Assembly (NCBI GenBank): GCA_021018815.1 | Contig: JAITYX010000045.1 | Coordinates: forward strand, 4,340,001 to 4,404,000 | Direction: 5' to 3' | Source of the DNA: Talinum fruticosum | Lineage: Eukaryota > Streptophyta > Magnoliopsida > Caryophyllales > Talinaceae | DNA length: 64,000 nucleotides | Part shown: positions 47,020-59,309 of the stretch, in pieces | How positions within the stretch are numbered: position 1 is the first letter of the stretch | How the letters are laid out: each line of letters opens with the position of its first letter | The notes under the pieces: model-generated | Told to the model about the DNA's origin: nothing | What the model saw: the letters and a program-made list of their open reading frames with translations, nothing else | The model's database searches: none | Made by a program: the position numbers and the translations under genes

Positions 47020-47830
47020 TAGCCAAAGACAAATTCATTTCTAATTAGGAGAGTCTTTTATTTGCATTTAGCCAAATTCAAATTCATTTGTAATTAGGAA
47101 TATCTTTTATTTGCATTTAGCCAAAGTCTAATTCATCTATAATTAGGAGAGTCCACTTTGCATTAGCTAAACTTTAAATTGATCTCCAATAGGTGAGTCC
47201 ATTTTTGCATTGGCCAAATTTTAAATTCATCTCAAATAGGTGAATTCATTTTGCATTAACCAAATTTAAATTCATCTCAATTTGGTGAGTTCATTTTTTT
47301 CATAAGCCAAATTAAAGATCATCTCAATTAAGGTGAGTCCATTCACTTTCGCATTAGCCAAATTAAAAATTATTTCAATTAAGGTGAGTCCATTTATTTT
47401 CGCATGAGCTAAAATTAAAATCATCTCAATTAAGGTGAGTCAGTTTATTTCATTTTTGCATCTAACCAAATTTTAAATTCATCTCAAATAGGTAAGTCCA
47501 TTTTTTTACCTTAGCCAAATTTTAAATTCATCTCAATAGGTGAGTCCATTTTGCATTAGCCAAATTTTAAATTCATCTCAAATAGGTGAGTCCAATTTGC
47601 ATTAGCCAAATTTTGAATTCATCTCAAAATAGTTGAGTTTTTTATTTGCATTAGCCAAATTTCAAATGCATCTCAAATAGGTGAGTCCATTTTTCATTAG
47701 CCAAATTTTAAATTCATCCGAAATAGATGAGTCTTTCATTTGCATTTAGCTAAATTAAAATTCATCTCAAATTAGATGAGTATTTGTTTGAATTTAGCTA
47801 AATCAAATTCATCCCAATTTAAGGGACTCC
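47020..47830 (+). repeat. 5' UTR minisatellite of gypsy G
   Basis: About 16-18 imperfect tandem copies of a unit near 45-55 bp built on GCATTAGCCAAATTTTAAAT then TCATCTCAAATAGGTGAGTC. Unit length and spelling drift along the array; early copies have AATTAGGAGAGTC in place of AATAGGTGAGTC. Confidence 0.88.
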
Positions 47831-48193
47831 ATTGGCATCATTGCATTTCATTTTGGTCAATTTGCATCCTTTATGTGCATCCAAATAAAAGAATATCATT
47901 TTCTTTTCTCTTAGGATCAATTGTTCCTCGGTCAAGCAGCTTAAGCCCCATCTTCCCTAAAGTTTTCAACGAGCCAATCCCGAGCACGTACTCTTTCGGG
48001 ATACAGGATAGGGAATTCTACTCAACTTGGGAACCCTAGCACAAAGCCGCTACGAAATAAGAATTCTATTTCAACACCGGTACGGTCCACGTTGATACGT
48101 CCCACACGAGAACGTATCGCACCGAGACGTTCGACACCTTTATTAGTAACACCAAGTGCGCCGCCCATAGTCAAAGCATAACGTTCCTAAAAA

Positions 48194-49020
48194 ATGGCCA
48201 ACAAGCTAGAGGAAATCGCCATCATGACCTTGTTCAAGGAGATTGCTGCAAAAATAGAAGCTAAGATTGAGACCTAGGATAAGAAGATTGAGTCAATATC
48301 TAAAACCCTTGATCTTATACTCCAAACTCTCAACAAGAATGCTATTGAAGCCAGAAAGGATGGAGACAAAACAAACCCTCAACCTAAACCTCGGTCTCAA
48401 CCCAAGCCTCAATTTGATGAACGAATAGATCAAATAGAGAAGCTGTTACATAAGCCTTCCATGTTTAATGACTACTACCTAGCCCATGGATTCACTTCAA
48501 TCCCTAAAGGCAAATTGCCCCCAAAATTCACTATGCCTAACATCAAATTTCACGGGATTGAAAACACTCACCACCATGTGAGGAACTTTATAAGGGGCAA
48601 TGACCTTAAAGAATGTATCGGAGGACACCTACGATGTCATCTTCCAATGAACGTTTGACAAAGATGTCATGAAATGGTACAATGTTATCGACCCATACAT
48701 GATCACAAACTGGTAGGATCTTTCCAAGGTGTTCTTACACCAATACTCCTACAATGCTCGATCTACCAGTCACTCTTCGAGACCTAGAGTTAATCAAGCA
48801 AAGAGACGAGGAGAGCTTCACCGACTTTCTTACTCGCTGGAGGGCGTAAGTTGCCCACATGGCTGATCGACCTCTGAAAAGGATGAGGTTAGGCTCATCA
48901 TAAAAACCCGAAACCGGCCTATTCTTAGCACTTGAAGTTCTTAGCTTTCGTAGACTTCAAAACACTTAGAGATGCTAGCATGCTTATAGAAGAGGAACAT
49001 GCTTTCACATAAGCTTCAAC
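48194..49020 (+). pseudogene. gag: Gypsy G gag remnant
   Basis: The ATG at 48194 gives MANKLEEIAIMTLFKEIAAK, a helical N-terminus with an in-frame stop soon after. Then come a Pro/Lys-rich spacer (PQPKPRSQPKPQFDE) and LPPKFTMPNIKFHGIEN (about 48515-48565). After a frameshift, FDKDVMKWYNVIDPYM (about 48655-48702) and LIKQRDEESFTDFLTRWRA (about 48785-48848) match the retrotransposon gag pattern of Ty3/gypsy elements (W-Y near the middle, then Q..ES...F..R.R). Structural protein of the particle. Broken by stops and a frameshift. Confidence 0.7.
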
Positions 49021-49861
49021 CATGTAGAAGATCATCTAATGAGCCCATCACTCATCAAGGATGCTAATAAAGTGCGCATTTCCCTTTTAAGATCCATTCT
49101 ATGTCTATTTCCTTTTTCGGTTTTAAAAAAAATCATTATTCCTTTTGAACTACTAAAGCTTGATTTCCATTATAGCGGAAATGCAGGAAGCTCATGAGGT
49201 CCGACCCAATCCAAATGTTGGTCCAAATTTCAAAATTCCAAGCCACTTTGTCATACCCAAAAGAGTAGAAACCCATTGGGAAAGGGTGTGGAATCATCGG
49301 GGCACATGCCATTCTAACTAAAGTACCTAACTATCAAGTCTACGGTTCACTTGTTCACCAGCGAGCAAATTAAAGTTCAAGTGACCACTTTTCTTTAGGC
49401 TCTACTTTGGGGAGTGGCCGCTAAAAGTGCAATTTTGTATCCAACTTTTTGAAAATTTTTGTATCATCTTAATAAAAGAATGCATTTGTTCTTAGAATAG
49501 TCTTGCATTCATCTCCTTGGCATGAGTCAAAATCCTTAAAATTCAAAACTTAATAACAAAGCACCCTACAAGGAATTATTCAATGAAGCATCATCCATCA
49601 AGTTAGCATCAAGAAGGTCAATGACATCGCCACCTTCAAAACAATTCAACCAATAATATCGAAGCCCACCAACTCTCCAACATTTGAGAAGAGCTAGACA
49701 CAAGCACCTAAGAAGAACATGGGGGCTCATGATCGGAAGGATCACACAACAACTCCAAGAATACAAACAAAGGAGCTACTAGAACACAAACTAAAAGCTC
49801 AAAGTTAGAATAGAGCACATAACCTTCAAATTCCTAAGTAAGTCAAGTTCATCCATCCCTA
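49021..49861 (+). other. Gypsy G region between gag and 3' minisatellite
   Basis: No protease, RT or integrase motif was found in any frame; only degenerate sequence. Pol is absent or was deleted. Confidence 0.55.
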
Positions 49862-49990
49862 TCCCGATGAAAGTGGATCGAAGTCGAGCTTCGGACCCAA
49901 TAGCGGTCAAGGTTCGGACACCTCAATCGAGTCTCGTGCCTAACAACAGTAATGCTTCAAACATCCCTCGTCGAGCTTCGGACTCAACAA
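49862..49990 (+). repeat. 3' minisatellite of gypsy G, left part
   Basis: Units of about 45 bp with GAGCTTCGGACCCAATAGCGG, then TCAAGGTTCGGACACC. It is cut by copia D at 49990 and resumes at 60874. Confidence 0.8.
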
Positions 49991-51581
49991 TGAAGGTTTG
50001 CTCAGGGAGAGTCTCGTGTCACCCTAGGGGGTGAATAGGGTGATGAAAGTTTTTCGTGAAAGCGTTAGCTCTTTTGCTAAAGAAGAGACAGAGACAGGTT
50101 CCGAGTCAATCAGCGAGGTCGAAAAGTATGGACTCAAAAATGCTATCACGAATAAGTAAGCAAGTTAAGCAGAGCTATAAAACTGTCTCGAATCTAGAAT
50201 GAACTCGTAAAGATAACAATTAGAGATTACGTGGAAACCCTCCTGGGGTAGAAAACCACGGACCGTGCTAATCGTGAGCACGAAGTCAAATCCACTATTT
50301 TGAGTCCACAAAATACCGTGAACCGATCGAACCCGAGTTGCTCCCTTAGACAACTCTTTACAAGTTTTCCTAGACTCGAAATTCCCTTATCTCGATCTAG
50401 TACTTCCTAGCTGAGATAACCCTTACAGCTAGGGACAACTAAGCTGAGTTAACCCTTACAGCTTAGTCAAGGGACCTTACAGAGAAAGTAAGAAAGTGTT
50501 TGTAACTAAGTACAAGACCTTACAACTCGTAAAGTAATGAATTAGAGAGTGGGAGTTGTAAGTAGAAGATTGAGAATAAATACAATGACTTTGCTCAAGT
50601 ACGTGTATTAACAATGAGTTCGGCCAATCTTCAAGTCTTGTGAGGTGGCTTCTATTTATAGATGACCAGGCAGAGTAGCCGTTATCTTCGTCTCGCGACC
50701 GAGAATTCTTTGTGACCGCTGACGAAGCTTTCCGAGTCACTTAGAAAGTATCCGTTTTAATGTGAACGTTGGACAACGGTTTAACTCTCTTAGAAGTCCC
50801 AAAACCACCGGCAGTGTCTTGAAAGATAAGGTGGAAACCACCGTTAAGCTTAGCGTTCCAGCTTTTCCAGATTTGGAAATAGACAGCCTCGACACAATCT
50901 TCCGGGACTCGGAGCAGAGAAGGTGAAAAGCCATGTCTCGCTGGTGATTTGACATTTTGAAGCCTAGGCTACTTTTGTGTTTTGAAAACCATATCCTCGT
51001 TTGAATAACCTACAAAAGTAAATCAATTTTGGTTCTCAAAGTATAAAATACTTTGGTCCAAGATTAGACACAGATAATAAAATAATTAAGATACATAAAC
51101 AACTAATTATCTCGAGTCGAAACGAAATGGAATTTTCCGAGTCCAATATCCATGATACTTAGAATTCCGTCCGACTTAGTCTAAGCGAAGAATCAAGTTA
51201 AGTAAAGAATATCGAGTGATATAACTTGATATAGACTCGAGCATGAAACAGATCGGGAGTACCGACTTTAACAAGATAGACCTTATAGAAAGGAGTCGAT
51301 GTAAGCGTGAATACTAGTCTGTTCAACATGCAATAAATCGAGTGATGAGAGACTCGTAACCGAGTGAGATAAGCATATCGCGTTTTATGAGTCACTCACG
51401 GATAAGCAAGAAATACACGAAGTAAAAGCTATATCACTTAGAGAAGATACCATATCACTCTGAAAAGTTTCTAAGATACGAGAGAATGTCTTGGAATCAA
51501 AACTCTATAAGTACGAGATTGTTATACCCGATTCCTTTTATACAACTCGTAAAAGTATTGAGCAGATGTCTCGAATGTTCA
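49991..51581 (-). repeat. 3' LTR of copia D
   Basis: TGAAGGTTTGCTC to TCTCGAATGTTCA on the plus strand, ending at the polypurine tract. Partner of 59310-60873. The partner lacks about 30 bp found here near 51115-51150, where AAACGAAATGGAATTTTCCG is missing. Confidence 0.92.
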
Positions 51582-51593
51582 ATCTCCCCTTTT
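51582..51593 (-). other. Polypurine tract of copia D
   Basis: Plus strand ATCTCCCCTTTT next to the LTR; minus strand AAAAGGGGAGAT. Confidence 0.8.
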
Positions 51594-52010
51594 GATGAAA
51601 GGCATTCCATACTTAGATAGAAACTTTGTTAGTGAAAAAGATCCGATTCTCGAGTAGTTGCGTATGAGATGAGATAAGTAAGACATACTTAATGTATCGA
51701 GCATAAAGTAAAGCATGCTTTATCAAGGAATTAATGTTAACTCGTAAAAGCATGCTAACAATAATGAACTCGAAATTAAGAATGAAATGTATTAGTCCAT
51801 TAAAGTTAAAAGGAAATATATTCAATAGGGAGGGAAAACTCCCCTAAACAAGACAACAAGTTTTTCCGACTCTATTTCTCCCCTTGCCTTCCAGGAAAAA
51901 CAACAACAAAAAGAAGGGACGAAAAGAGCAATTAGTACAACTTAGATGTCCGGACAAAAGAAAGAAGTAGAAAACTCTCGGAAAGAAGAATCGGCAGACT
52001 GAGGAATTGT
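51594..52010 (-). other. 3' untranslated spacer of copia D
   Basis: Non-coding, AT-rich. Homologous to the spacer at 27382-27840. Confidence 0.55.
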
Positions 52011-53640
52011 GACTCGAGTGCATCGCGCCTACGAGGGAGAAGGGGATTTCGAGGGGAAGCGGAGGGGTTGGAGGTACGCCGCGCCGGTAGGATCTTGACG
52101 ATGTGCTTGAGCGCGGCAGAGGGAGAACCGGTATGATCGTCAAGGGCTCAGCTCTAAGTGGTCGACCCGTAACGAGTGGATCGAGGGGTTCTTCCCTATG
52201 GACCTCGGAAGCTGGAGGGGCCGCTCCGGCTGATCCGCTAGTGCAGCTAGGTCTTCGACCCACCTGCATCGCTGTCCGAGCCGAGTACTGCTATCCGAGC
52301 TTGTGGAGCAGCTCGACCCTCGGCAGCTCCCACCGCTTCTTCCTTGTGTTCCTCCCCTGCCCGGATGGAGCTGCCTCGCCCGCAGCTCCTCGGCGTCTCG
52401 CCGCTTCGCATCCGTAGCTTCTTCTTCTTCATCCCCGCTCTCCGAGGAGGTCGGACTCGGGCTCGAAGACGCTTTAGACGCGTCCGAGTCGGCATGGTCC
52501 CGAGCCGCCTTAGACCTTCTCTCTCCGAGGAGCTCGACCGGCTCCTTCCGCTCCTTCACCAGCTCCCTTATCTTAAGAATCGAGTTTGTCTGCTCTCGGA
52601 TTTGGGATTGGGCGGTCTTTTGGTTGATATTCATATTTTGGAGGACAAGTTTGAAAGACCGGAGCGTGTCCTGGAAAATAGAGGACACAGAGCTGATTTT
52701 GTCCATAAAAGCGGGGACAAATGAACAGAGAGAGATTTGGAGGCACCTGAGGTGGAGGCACCAACAGGTGGAGAGGGGAGAGAGAGAGGGTTTGATTTCT
52801 AAGTCCGAGGCGGAGAAGGAGGCCTCGCCTCGAGTTATGTACCCGCACACCGTGTTCGGCTTCCGGTATCCGTACCCCTGAAGTTCCTTTTTGCCGACAA
52901 CAACGGCGAGCCTCGCATACAGCATTTGGGTCGGAGGGGAGAGGAACTTGGAATTGTTTGAAAACAAGGGTGAGAAGAGCACCGAAAGGAAGGGAGGTGT
53001 TCTTCTTTGTTTGAAGTTGAGCTGGCACAGCCGCCATCCGCTCAATTATGGAGGGGAAGAGGTCTACTTCGTAGCCCTCAAGAATGTCAAAAAGAGATTT
53101 GAGGTGCTTGGAGTTGGGGTTCTCCTTGCTAGAATGCTGAGAGAAAAAGGTTCTCATCAGCCAGGAAGCACGAAGGCGTGCTTCGACTTCAACCGAGTCA
53201 CCGAAAAGTTTTTCCGGACTCAGGGAACTCTTTCGCATACTTTTCAAAGAAGTCCTCGGTGACTTTAGTGAACGGAATGGGTTTGCTGTTCCGAAGAGAG
53301 AGGAGACCTTGAACAGGCGGTGGAGGAGAGAGGTGTTGATTTGAACAGTGATGTTCCGAACCCGGGAGGTTAGAACATTTTATGAGGAGGTGAGGTGAGT
53401 GTAGAACTCGAAACGAGTTTAGGATAGATGAACTCACCGAAACAAAGAAAGTTGTATGCCCCGGTAGTTTGAATGTGAGCCAACCAAGAAAATTTGGTTG
53501 TAGGAAAGAATTTGTCATCCAGACGCAAGGTGCTCGGGTGACAATGGGTTTGGAGGGGGTTGAGCTTTCTGGATTCTTGGTGCGAGGCTTTTAGAAGAGG
53601 AAGAGACTTGAAAGTCGGGATGGTTACCTCTTTTAGGCAT
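52010..53640 (-). pseudogene. Extra 3' ORF of copia D, the best preserved copy
   Basis: The ATG at 53640 gives MPKRGNHPDF. The blocks, read downward, are LDDKFFPTTKFSWLAH with FLCFGEFIYPKL (53430-53525); FEKYAKEFPESGK (about 53210-53250); RTFFSQHSSKENPNSKHLKS followed by EGYEVDLFPSIIERMAAVPA (about 53030-53160); LPFGALLTLVFKQFQVPLP (about 52950-53010); VVVGKKELQGYGYRKPNT (about 52865-52910). A coiled-coil region follows with FMDKISSVSSIFQDTLRSFK and INQKTAQSQIREQTNSILKI (about 52550-52710), then ERRSKAARDHADSDASKASS, acidic SESGDEEEEATDAKRRDAEE (about 52390-52500), and the tail EEPLDPLVTGRPLRAEPL (about 52135-52200). About three frameshifts separate these; it is otherwise long and open (301 and 224 residue frames). 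Confidence 0.65.
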
Positions 53641-54237
53641 TTTGAGAGGTGAAAGGAAAGATGAAACTTTTGAAGAAAAGAGAGGAAGAGGTAGATAAGA
53701 GCAAACAAAAAGAGTAGAAGAAAGGAATGAGAGCAGATCGAACTTACTTGAGATGGCCTTTTCTTCGCTCGAAGAAGTTCAAAGATCATCGTGTATGTAG
53801 AAATCTTCCGCGAAAAGTTTCGTTTGAAAGAGATGAAATGTAGAGTATCGAGATGAAGATGAATAGGCGCTATTTATAGAAAAGAAACACGCCCGTCAAC
53901 TATCCGTTAAGTATAACTCCGTTCGACTCGGCTTGTCCATCGAGTCATCGAAGACCGGTGTGACGGTTCTCTTCAACGGTTAAGATTTCAGCGGTTAGAG
54001 ATCCACGGCTATCGACTCGATCACAGCGCTCGAGAGAGAGAGAGAAAAGATTTTGAAAATATATTCGAAACTCTCCATTACTCTAGAGATGGTTTCAGAA
54101 AATTTGAAGTCCAAAATTTTCTCTACGTCCGAGTGTGACTCGGATTGGGTTCCGAGTGACTCGAAACAAGAAATAACTACTAACCCAAGTATCATTGAAT
54201 CAACCGAGCTAATGGTTATTGAACACATAACACATAA
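53641..54237 (-). promoter_or_regulatory. Promoter-like spacer before the extra ORF of D
   Basis: The minus-strand TATA box is at 53871-53878 (plus strand TATTTATA), about 230 bp before the ATG at 53640, followed on the minus strand by a leader. Upstream are AACCGTT/AACGGTT motifs near 53960-54010. It corresponds to 4597-5253 in A. Confidence 0.55.
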
Positions 54238-57200
54238 TCATGCATTTAACATACGAAGCTCATTCCGAATGAAACAAAATTGATCTTCACCGAGAGGCTT
54301 AGTAAAGATATCAGCTAATTGAAGATTAGTAGGAATGAACTCAAGTTCAATGTCACCTTTTTCCGAGTGGTCTCGTAGGATGTAATATCCGACCTCAATA
54401 TGCTTTATCTTCGAGTGCTGGATTGGGTTCTTGGTGATGCTGATTGCACTTTGATTGTCACACTTGATTGGTACCGATTTGAAGGACAGTCCAAGATCTT
54501 TCAAGTATTGCTTTATCCATAGAATCTGAGCGCAACGAGCTCCAGACTGTAATATACTCAGCTTCAGCAGTTGATAGAGCTACCGAGGTTTGCTTCTTTG
54601 AGTGCCAGGATATTAGGGATTGACCCAGAAATTGGCCGGCTCCGTAAGTGCTTTTTCGATCAACTTTGTATCCAGCGTAGTCCGCGTCTCGAGTATCCAA
54701 GTGAGAGTCGGCTGTGAGTCTCCGGAATACCATAGACCTAAGTTCCGAGTACCCGCAAGATATCTAAAAATTCTCTTCACCGCAGAGTGAGATGTGATTC
54801 TTTTGGATTAGCTTGAAATCTTGCACACAAACACACACCGAACATGATATCCGGCCGACTGGAAGTAAGATATAGCAAAGATCCAATCATACCTCGATAG
54901 AGTTTCGATCTATTGCTGTACCTTTTTCGTCCGAGTCAAGTTTTATACTCGCTGCTCATGGGTGTAGATGCGTGCTTTGCATCTTGAAGTTTGAATTTCT
55001 TCAGCAGTTCCTTGGTATACTTAGATTGATGGACGTAGATCCCATCTTTCTCTTGTTTGATTTGTAAACCAAGGAAGAAATTGAGTTCTCCCATCATACT
55101 CATTTGGAACTCTTGACTCATCAACTCGTAAAATTCTCAGCACGTAAATTCATTAGTAGCACCGAAGATAATATCATCAACATATATTTGAACAATAAGG
55201 AAATCTTTCCCTTTGGTTTTTATAAAGAGAGTCTTATCGATCCGACCTCTTTTGAAATCATTTTGGACCAAGAAGCTACTTAGTCTTTCATACTAAGCTC
55301 GAGGGGCTTGTTTAAGACCATAGAGAGCCTTTTGAAGTTTGAAAACATGATTTGGAAATTCCGAGTTTTCAAAACCAGGAGGTCTGCTCGACATAGACTT
55401 CCTCTTCAATAAAAACCATTGAGAAATGCACACTTAACATCCATTTGATATAATTTAATATGCATGCTAGATGCAAATGCCGACATGAATTCTAATAGCT
55501 TCGATTCTAGCAACAGTGTAAATGTTTCCCCACAATCAATTCCTTCTTCTTGATTGTATCCTTGAGCTACAAGTCTAGCCTTGTTTCGACTACCACTCCA
55601 CCCTCATCCAGCTTTGTTTTTGAAAACCCATTTGGTTCCTATAACTCGGGTAGTCGAAGGTCGGTTGGTCATAGTCCTTACTTGGTTTCTTTCGAATTGA
55701 TTGAGTTCCTCTTGCATAGCCTCTACCCATTCAGGTTCATTAAGGGCCTTTAGTGCATTTATAGGTTCGAGTTAATGAGATGAATGCAGTGAATGCATAT
55801 AGATTTTGAAGAGAGGAATGAGTTCTTACCCCACTCGTTGATATCGAAATTATATTTTCTAGTGGATGACTAGAAGTAAACTTGAATGCTTTACCATTTC
55901 TCCGATTCACGAGATTTGTGGGCTGAACCGCTTGATCTTCAAAAGCTTGTTCCGAGTGATCTTCTTCATTGGCTTGTTCGTTCGAGCAAGCTCTTGAGTT
56001 GTCTCATTCCGAGTCACTTCATTCCGAGTGACCTCATTTTGAGCCGGTTGAGTCCGAGTCTTTGTGGGTTCATCTTCGTCATCATCTCTACCGAGCTTCA
56101 ATTCCGAGTATGAAGACTCACTTGGTTTCTCCTGTTCAAGCTCATCAAACACAACGTGGATACTTTCTTGCACTTTGTTAGTTCTCTTGTTGAAAATACG
56201 ATAAGCCTTGTCTGTAAGAAGAATAACCTGTAAAAATACCTTCATCCGACCGAGCATCAAACTTGGTCAGGTGATCCTTACCATTGTTGTGAACGAAGCA
56301 CTTACATAGAAATGGTCCGAAATAGGAAATATTTGGTTTCTTCCCCTTGTAGAGCTTGTAAGGTGTTTTCTTCAATATGGGTCCGATGAGGCATCTATTC
56401 AAAGTATAGTTGGTCGTGTTGATCGCCTCAGCCTGTAAATAGTAATGTAAGTTGTGCTCAATCATCATTGTCCTTGCTATTTCTTCTAGGGTTCTGTTCT
56501 TTCTCTCTACTACTCCATTCTGTTGAGGAGTTCTAGGCGCTGAAAAGTTGTGAGAGATTCCATTTCGTCACAAAACTCGAGAATTCCGAGTAGTCGAACT
56601 CCCTTCCATGGTCGGCTCGAATTCTCCGGATCCGAGTCTTAGACTTAACTTGGATTCTTCTACGGAGCTTGCTGAACTCCTTGAATGCCTCATTTTTGTG
56701 CTTAAGAAAACACACCCAGGTAAATCTAGAATAATCATCAATAACAACAAATATATATGATTGACCTCCGAGGCTCTTAATGGAGATTTCACCACATAAG
56801 TCCATATGCAGTAGCTCAAGCACTTTGGATGTGGAAATGGTCTTCAGAGATTTGAATGAGGATATGACTTGTTTCCCTCTTGTGCATGCTTCACAAACTT
56901 TATCTTTCTCAAAACCACGATCAGGTATACCTCTAACCAGATCATGAGATGCCAACTTTTTGATAGTATGCATACTAATATGACCTAATCTACGATCCCA
57001 AGACCATGATTCATCATGAAGAGACGCTTTTAAGTAAGATAGATTTTGACTCGGGTCGAGAGAGGAATGATATAGGTGTTACCCGATCTTTTACCCGACA
57101 GCTTGGTCTCTTTGGTATTGACATCGAAATGTAGTAGTTGGTCCGAGTGAATCTTACCTCTTGACCTTTATCACATAGTTGAGAGATGCTGAGCAGATTA

Positions 57201-57820
57201 TACTTTAATCCTTTGACAAGGTAGACTGGACTCGACCGGATTGCTTCCTTTTCCAATCTTGCCTATCCCTACTATCTTGCCTCCGCTATCATCTCCAAAT
57301 GTGACCTTTCCTCCTTTATGTTTTTCAAACTCGTAAAAGAGTCCTGCATCTCCCGACATATGTCGGGAACATCCACTCGTCAAGGTACCAGTGTCCTTTT
57401 GATCTTTTCGATTGACCTGCAAAACAGAGAGAATCTAACCCTTCTCACTTCCTCTAATGAACCCAAGTAACATTTCTTACTGTGGTCCTTTTCTCGAGGA
57501 AGAAGGTGTTTTGGAACCCAGATTTGAATGACTTTGGGTTTTGTCGATTCTCGAGTCTTCCTCTCGGAGAACCGAGTCCGTGTCTTTTTCGTTTTGAAAA
57601 CCTTTCCTTTTGAAATAGGAGAAAATGGTTTCCTTTTGTAAACAGCTTCTAGGCTTAGTCCTCCCTTCATTTCTGTGAATGGGACCGTGCTCAGCCTTTC
57701 CCGAACTTCACAGCTTCGGAATCTTTTTGAATAAATCGAGTAGGAATTGGATTCCTCTTCTTTGTTGAAACCAAGACCTTCTTTTCGAAAAGAGACACAT
57801 TGTGATCCTAAGAGCATGTC
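54238..57820 (-). pseudogene. pol: Copia D pol: protease, integrase, RT, RNase H
   Basis: Protease block SGCSRHMSGDAGLFYEF (57310-57385); an extra G just before it (GACGAGTGG for GACAGTGG) shifts the frame after the catalytic Asp. Then VYLVKGLKYNLLSISQLCDK (57180-57240). The integrase zinc module and core form one open stretch at 56533-56973 (MHTIKKLASHDLVRG, VCEACTRGK, LLHMDLCGEIS, VVIDDYSRFTWV, IRADHGREF). The tail is KPNISYFGPFLCKCFVH (56290-56340). The RT is frameshifted, but motif A near 55440 keeps the Asp, YVDDIIFGATNE lies at about 55150-55185, and GELNFFLGLQIKQEKDGIYV at 55035-55095. RNase H is at 54238-54504 (CDNQSAISITKNPIQHSK, LADIFTKPLGEDQF), with the stop at 54238. Confidence 0.87.
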
Positions 57821-59250
57821 AAGGTTTTTCCGACCTTGAGTAAATTTTAAAATCAGGTCTTGAGACTCAATGAGCTTCCGCTTAAGTTGCTCATTTTCTT
57901 TCCTGAGTAACTCGGACTCAGTCTCATTAGATTGAGCACTAGTCTTGAGTTCTCTCGAGTGTAAGTCTCAGTTTTTCCAATTAATTTTTCAAAGATATGC
58001 TCTCGGAAGAAATGGACTCAAGTTGTTCTTTGAATCGAGAAGAGTTAGAATTGGACTTTTCTTCCAAAGTGAAAATGTATTTAGCTAGATCGACTTTGGG
58101 GAATTTGAGGAAATATTCAATTACCTCTTGAGGATTAGTTTCCTCACTGTCTCGAGTCCGAGTCCGACTCTCTCGCAGCTTCCGAGTCGAGATTGCCATC
58201 GGACACTTCGAGTCATCCGAGTCCTTGTCATCTTCCGATGAGTCCTCATCGCTCCATGTTGCCATCATAGCCTTTTTCTTCTTTTTGTCCCTTTTTCTTT
58301 TCGGACAGTCTTTGACTATGTGGTCTTTGCCGCCACACTTAAAACATCCAGAATTCTTATATAAAGATAACTTTAAGGGAGAAGAATACTTACCTTTTGT
58401 ATCCCTCTTGTCATTTTTATAGAATTCTTCCTTTGGCCTTTTATCCCATCTTTTGTGCTTCATCATTCTCTTGAAGCCTCTTGCAATGCGTGCCATGGGG
58501 TCGCCTTCGAGTCGGAGGAGCTCGGATTTGCTTCTTTGGATTCTCGAGGCTTTTAGTGCTAAGTTCCTTTTGGTACGCCCTCAGCATCCTCCTCTTCTAG
58601 ATGAATTTCGTGAGTGAGAAGCTTTCCGATGAGCTCGTCTGGCTTTAAGAGTGAGAGGTTCCGAGCTTCCTCTATGGCGGTCACCTTGGGACCCCATCTT
58701 CTCTTGGGTAGACTTCGAGTATCTTTCTGGACATTTCCTCGTGGGAAATCTTCTGACCCAGTGATTTGAGATTGTTGGTAATCTCAAGTAAATCGAATGA
58801 ACATCTCGAGTGATGTTCTCTTCTCGCTCCATCTTGAAAAGCTCATACTTTTGAAGATACTCGGCTTATCTTCGCTTGTCCGACCTGGTTAGTGCCTTCG
58901 TAAGTGTTGACAAGAGTGTCCCACACTTCTTTTGCTGAGTCACAGTGCAGACACTCGGTTGTATTCTTCCGAGCTAATGGCGCACATCGAATGTTCATTG
59001 CCTTGAAGTTCTTCCCGAACTTCTCCGCTTCACCCGGAGTGAATTCGGCTTTTGTCTTTGGAATGATTCTCAATTCCTCTGTCTTCATTGGAATGTAGTT
59101 TCCTTGTTGTATGATTTCCCATGCATCTTCATCATGATCCATGAGCAAACATTCCATAAGTTTTTCCAAAGGCCCGAAGTTTGATCCTTTGAATTTTGGT
59201 GGTCTGCTGGAAGATCTTCCTTCGTCGAACTCTCCGTTGTTCCGAGCCAT
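57821..59250 (-). pseudogene. gag: Copia D gag, broken
   Basis: The ATG at 59250 opens 135 residues (MARNNGEFDEGRSSSRPPKF, LLMDHDEDAWEIIQQGNYIP). After a frameshift near 58860, FKMEREENITR and KILKSLPKRRWGPKV-type segments follow. From 58496 a 171-residue open stretch holds FKRMMKHKRWDKRPKEEFYK, the CCHC knuckle CFKCGGKDHIVKDC (58303-58346), KKKAMMATWSDEDSSEDD and the coiled-coil start IFTLEEKSNSNSSRFKEQLE. It is the best preserved gag in the window. Confidence 0.87.
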
Positions 59251-59292
59251 TTGATCTTTAGACCTTTGGATGGTTAGATCCTTTCTGAAAGG

Positions 59293-59309
59293 CTAGGCTC
59301 GATACCAAT
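59293..59309 (-). other. Primer binding site of copia D
   Basis: Minus strand ATTGGTATCGAGCCTAG after the LTR. It lacks the A of the canonical TATCAGAG. Confidence 0.8.

Noticed and set aside
47020..47830. CRISPR-like array
   Set aside because: Repeats are contiguous and imperfect with no unique spacers, inside a plant gypsy element's UTR. It is a minisatellite.
52303..52881. 192-residue plus-strand frame (and 126-residue neighbour)
   Set aside because: It is antisense to the extra ORF of copia D, whose minus-strand frame is conserved in A and C. GC-rich acidic coding on one strand leaves the other strand open.
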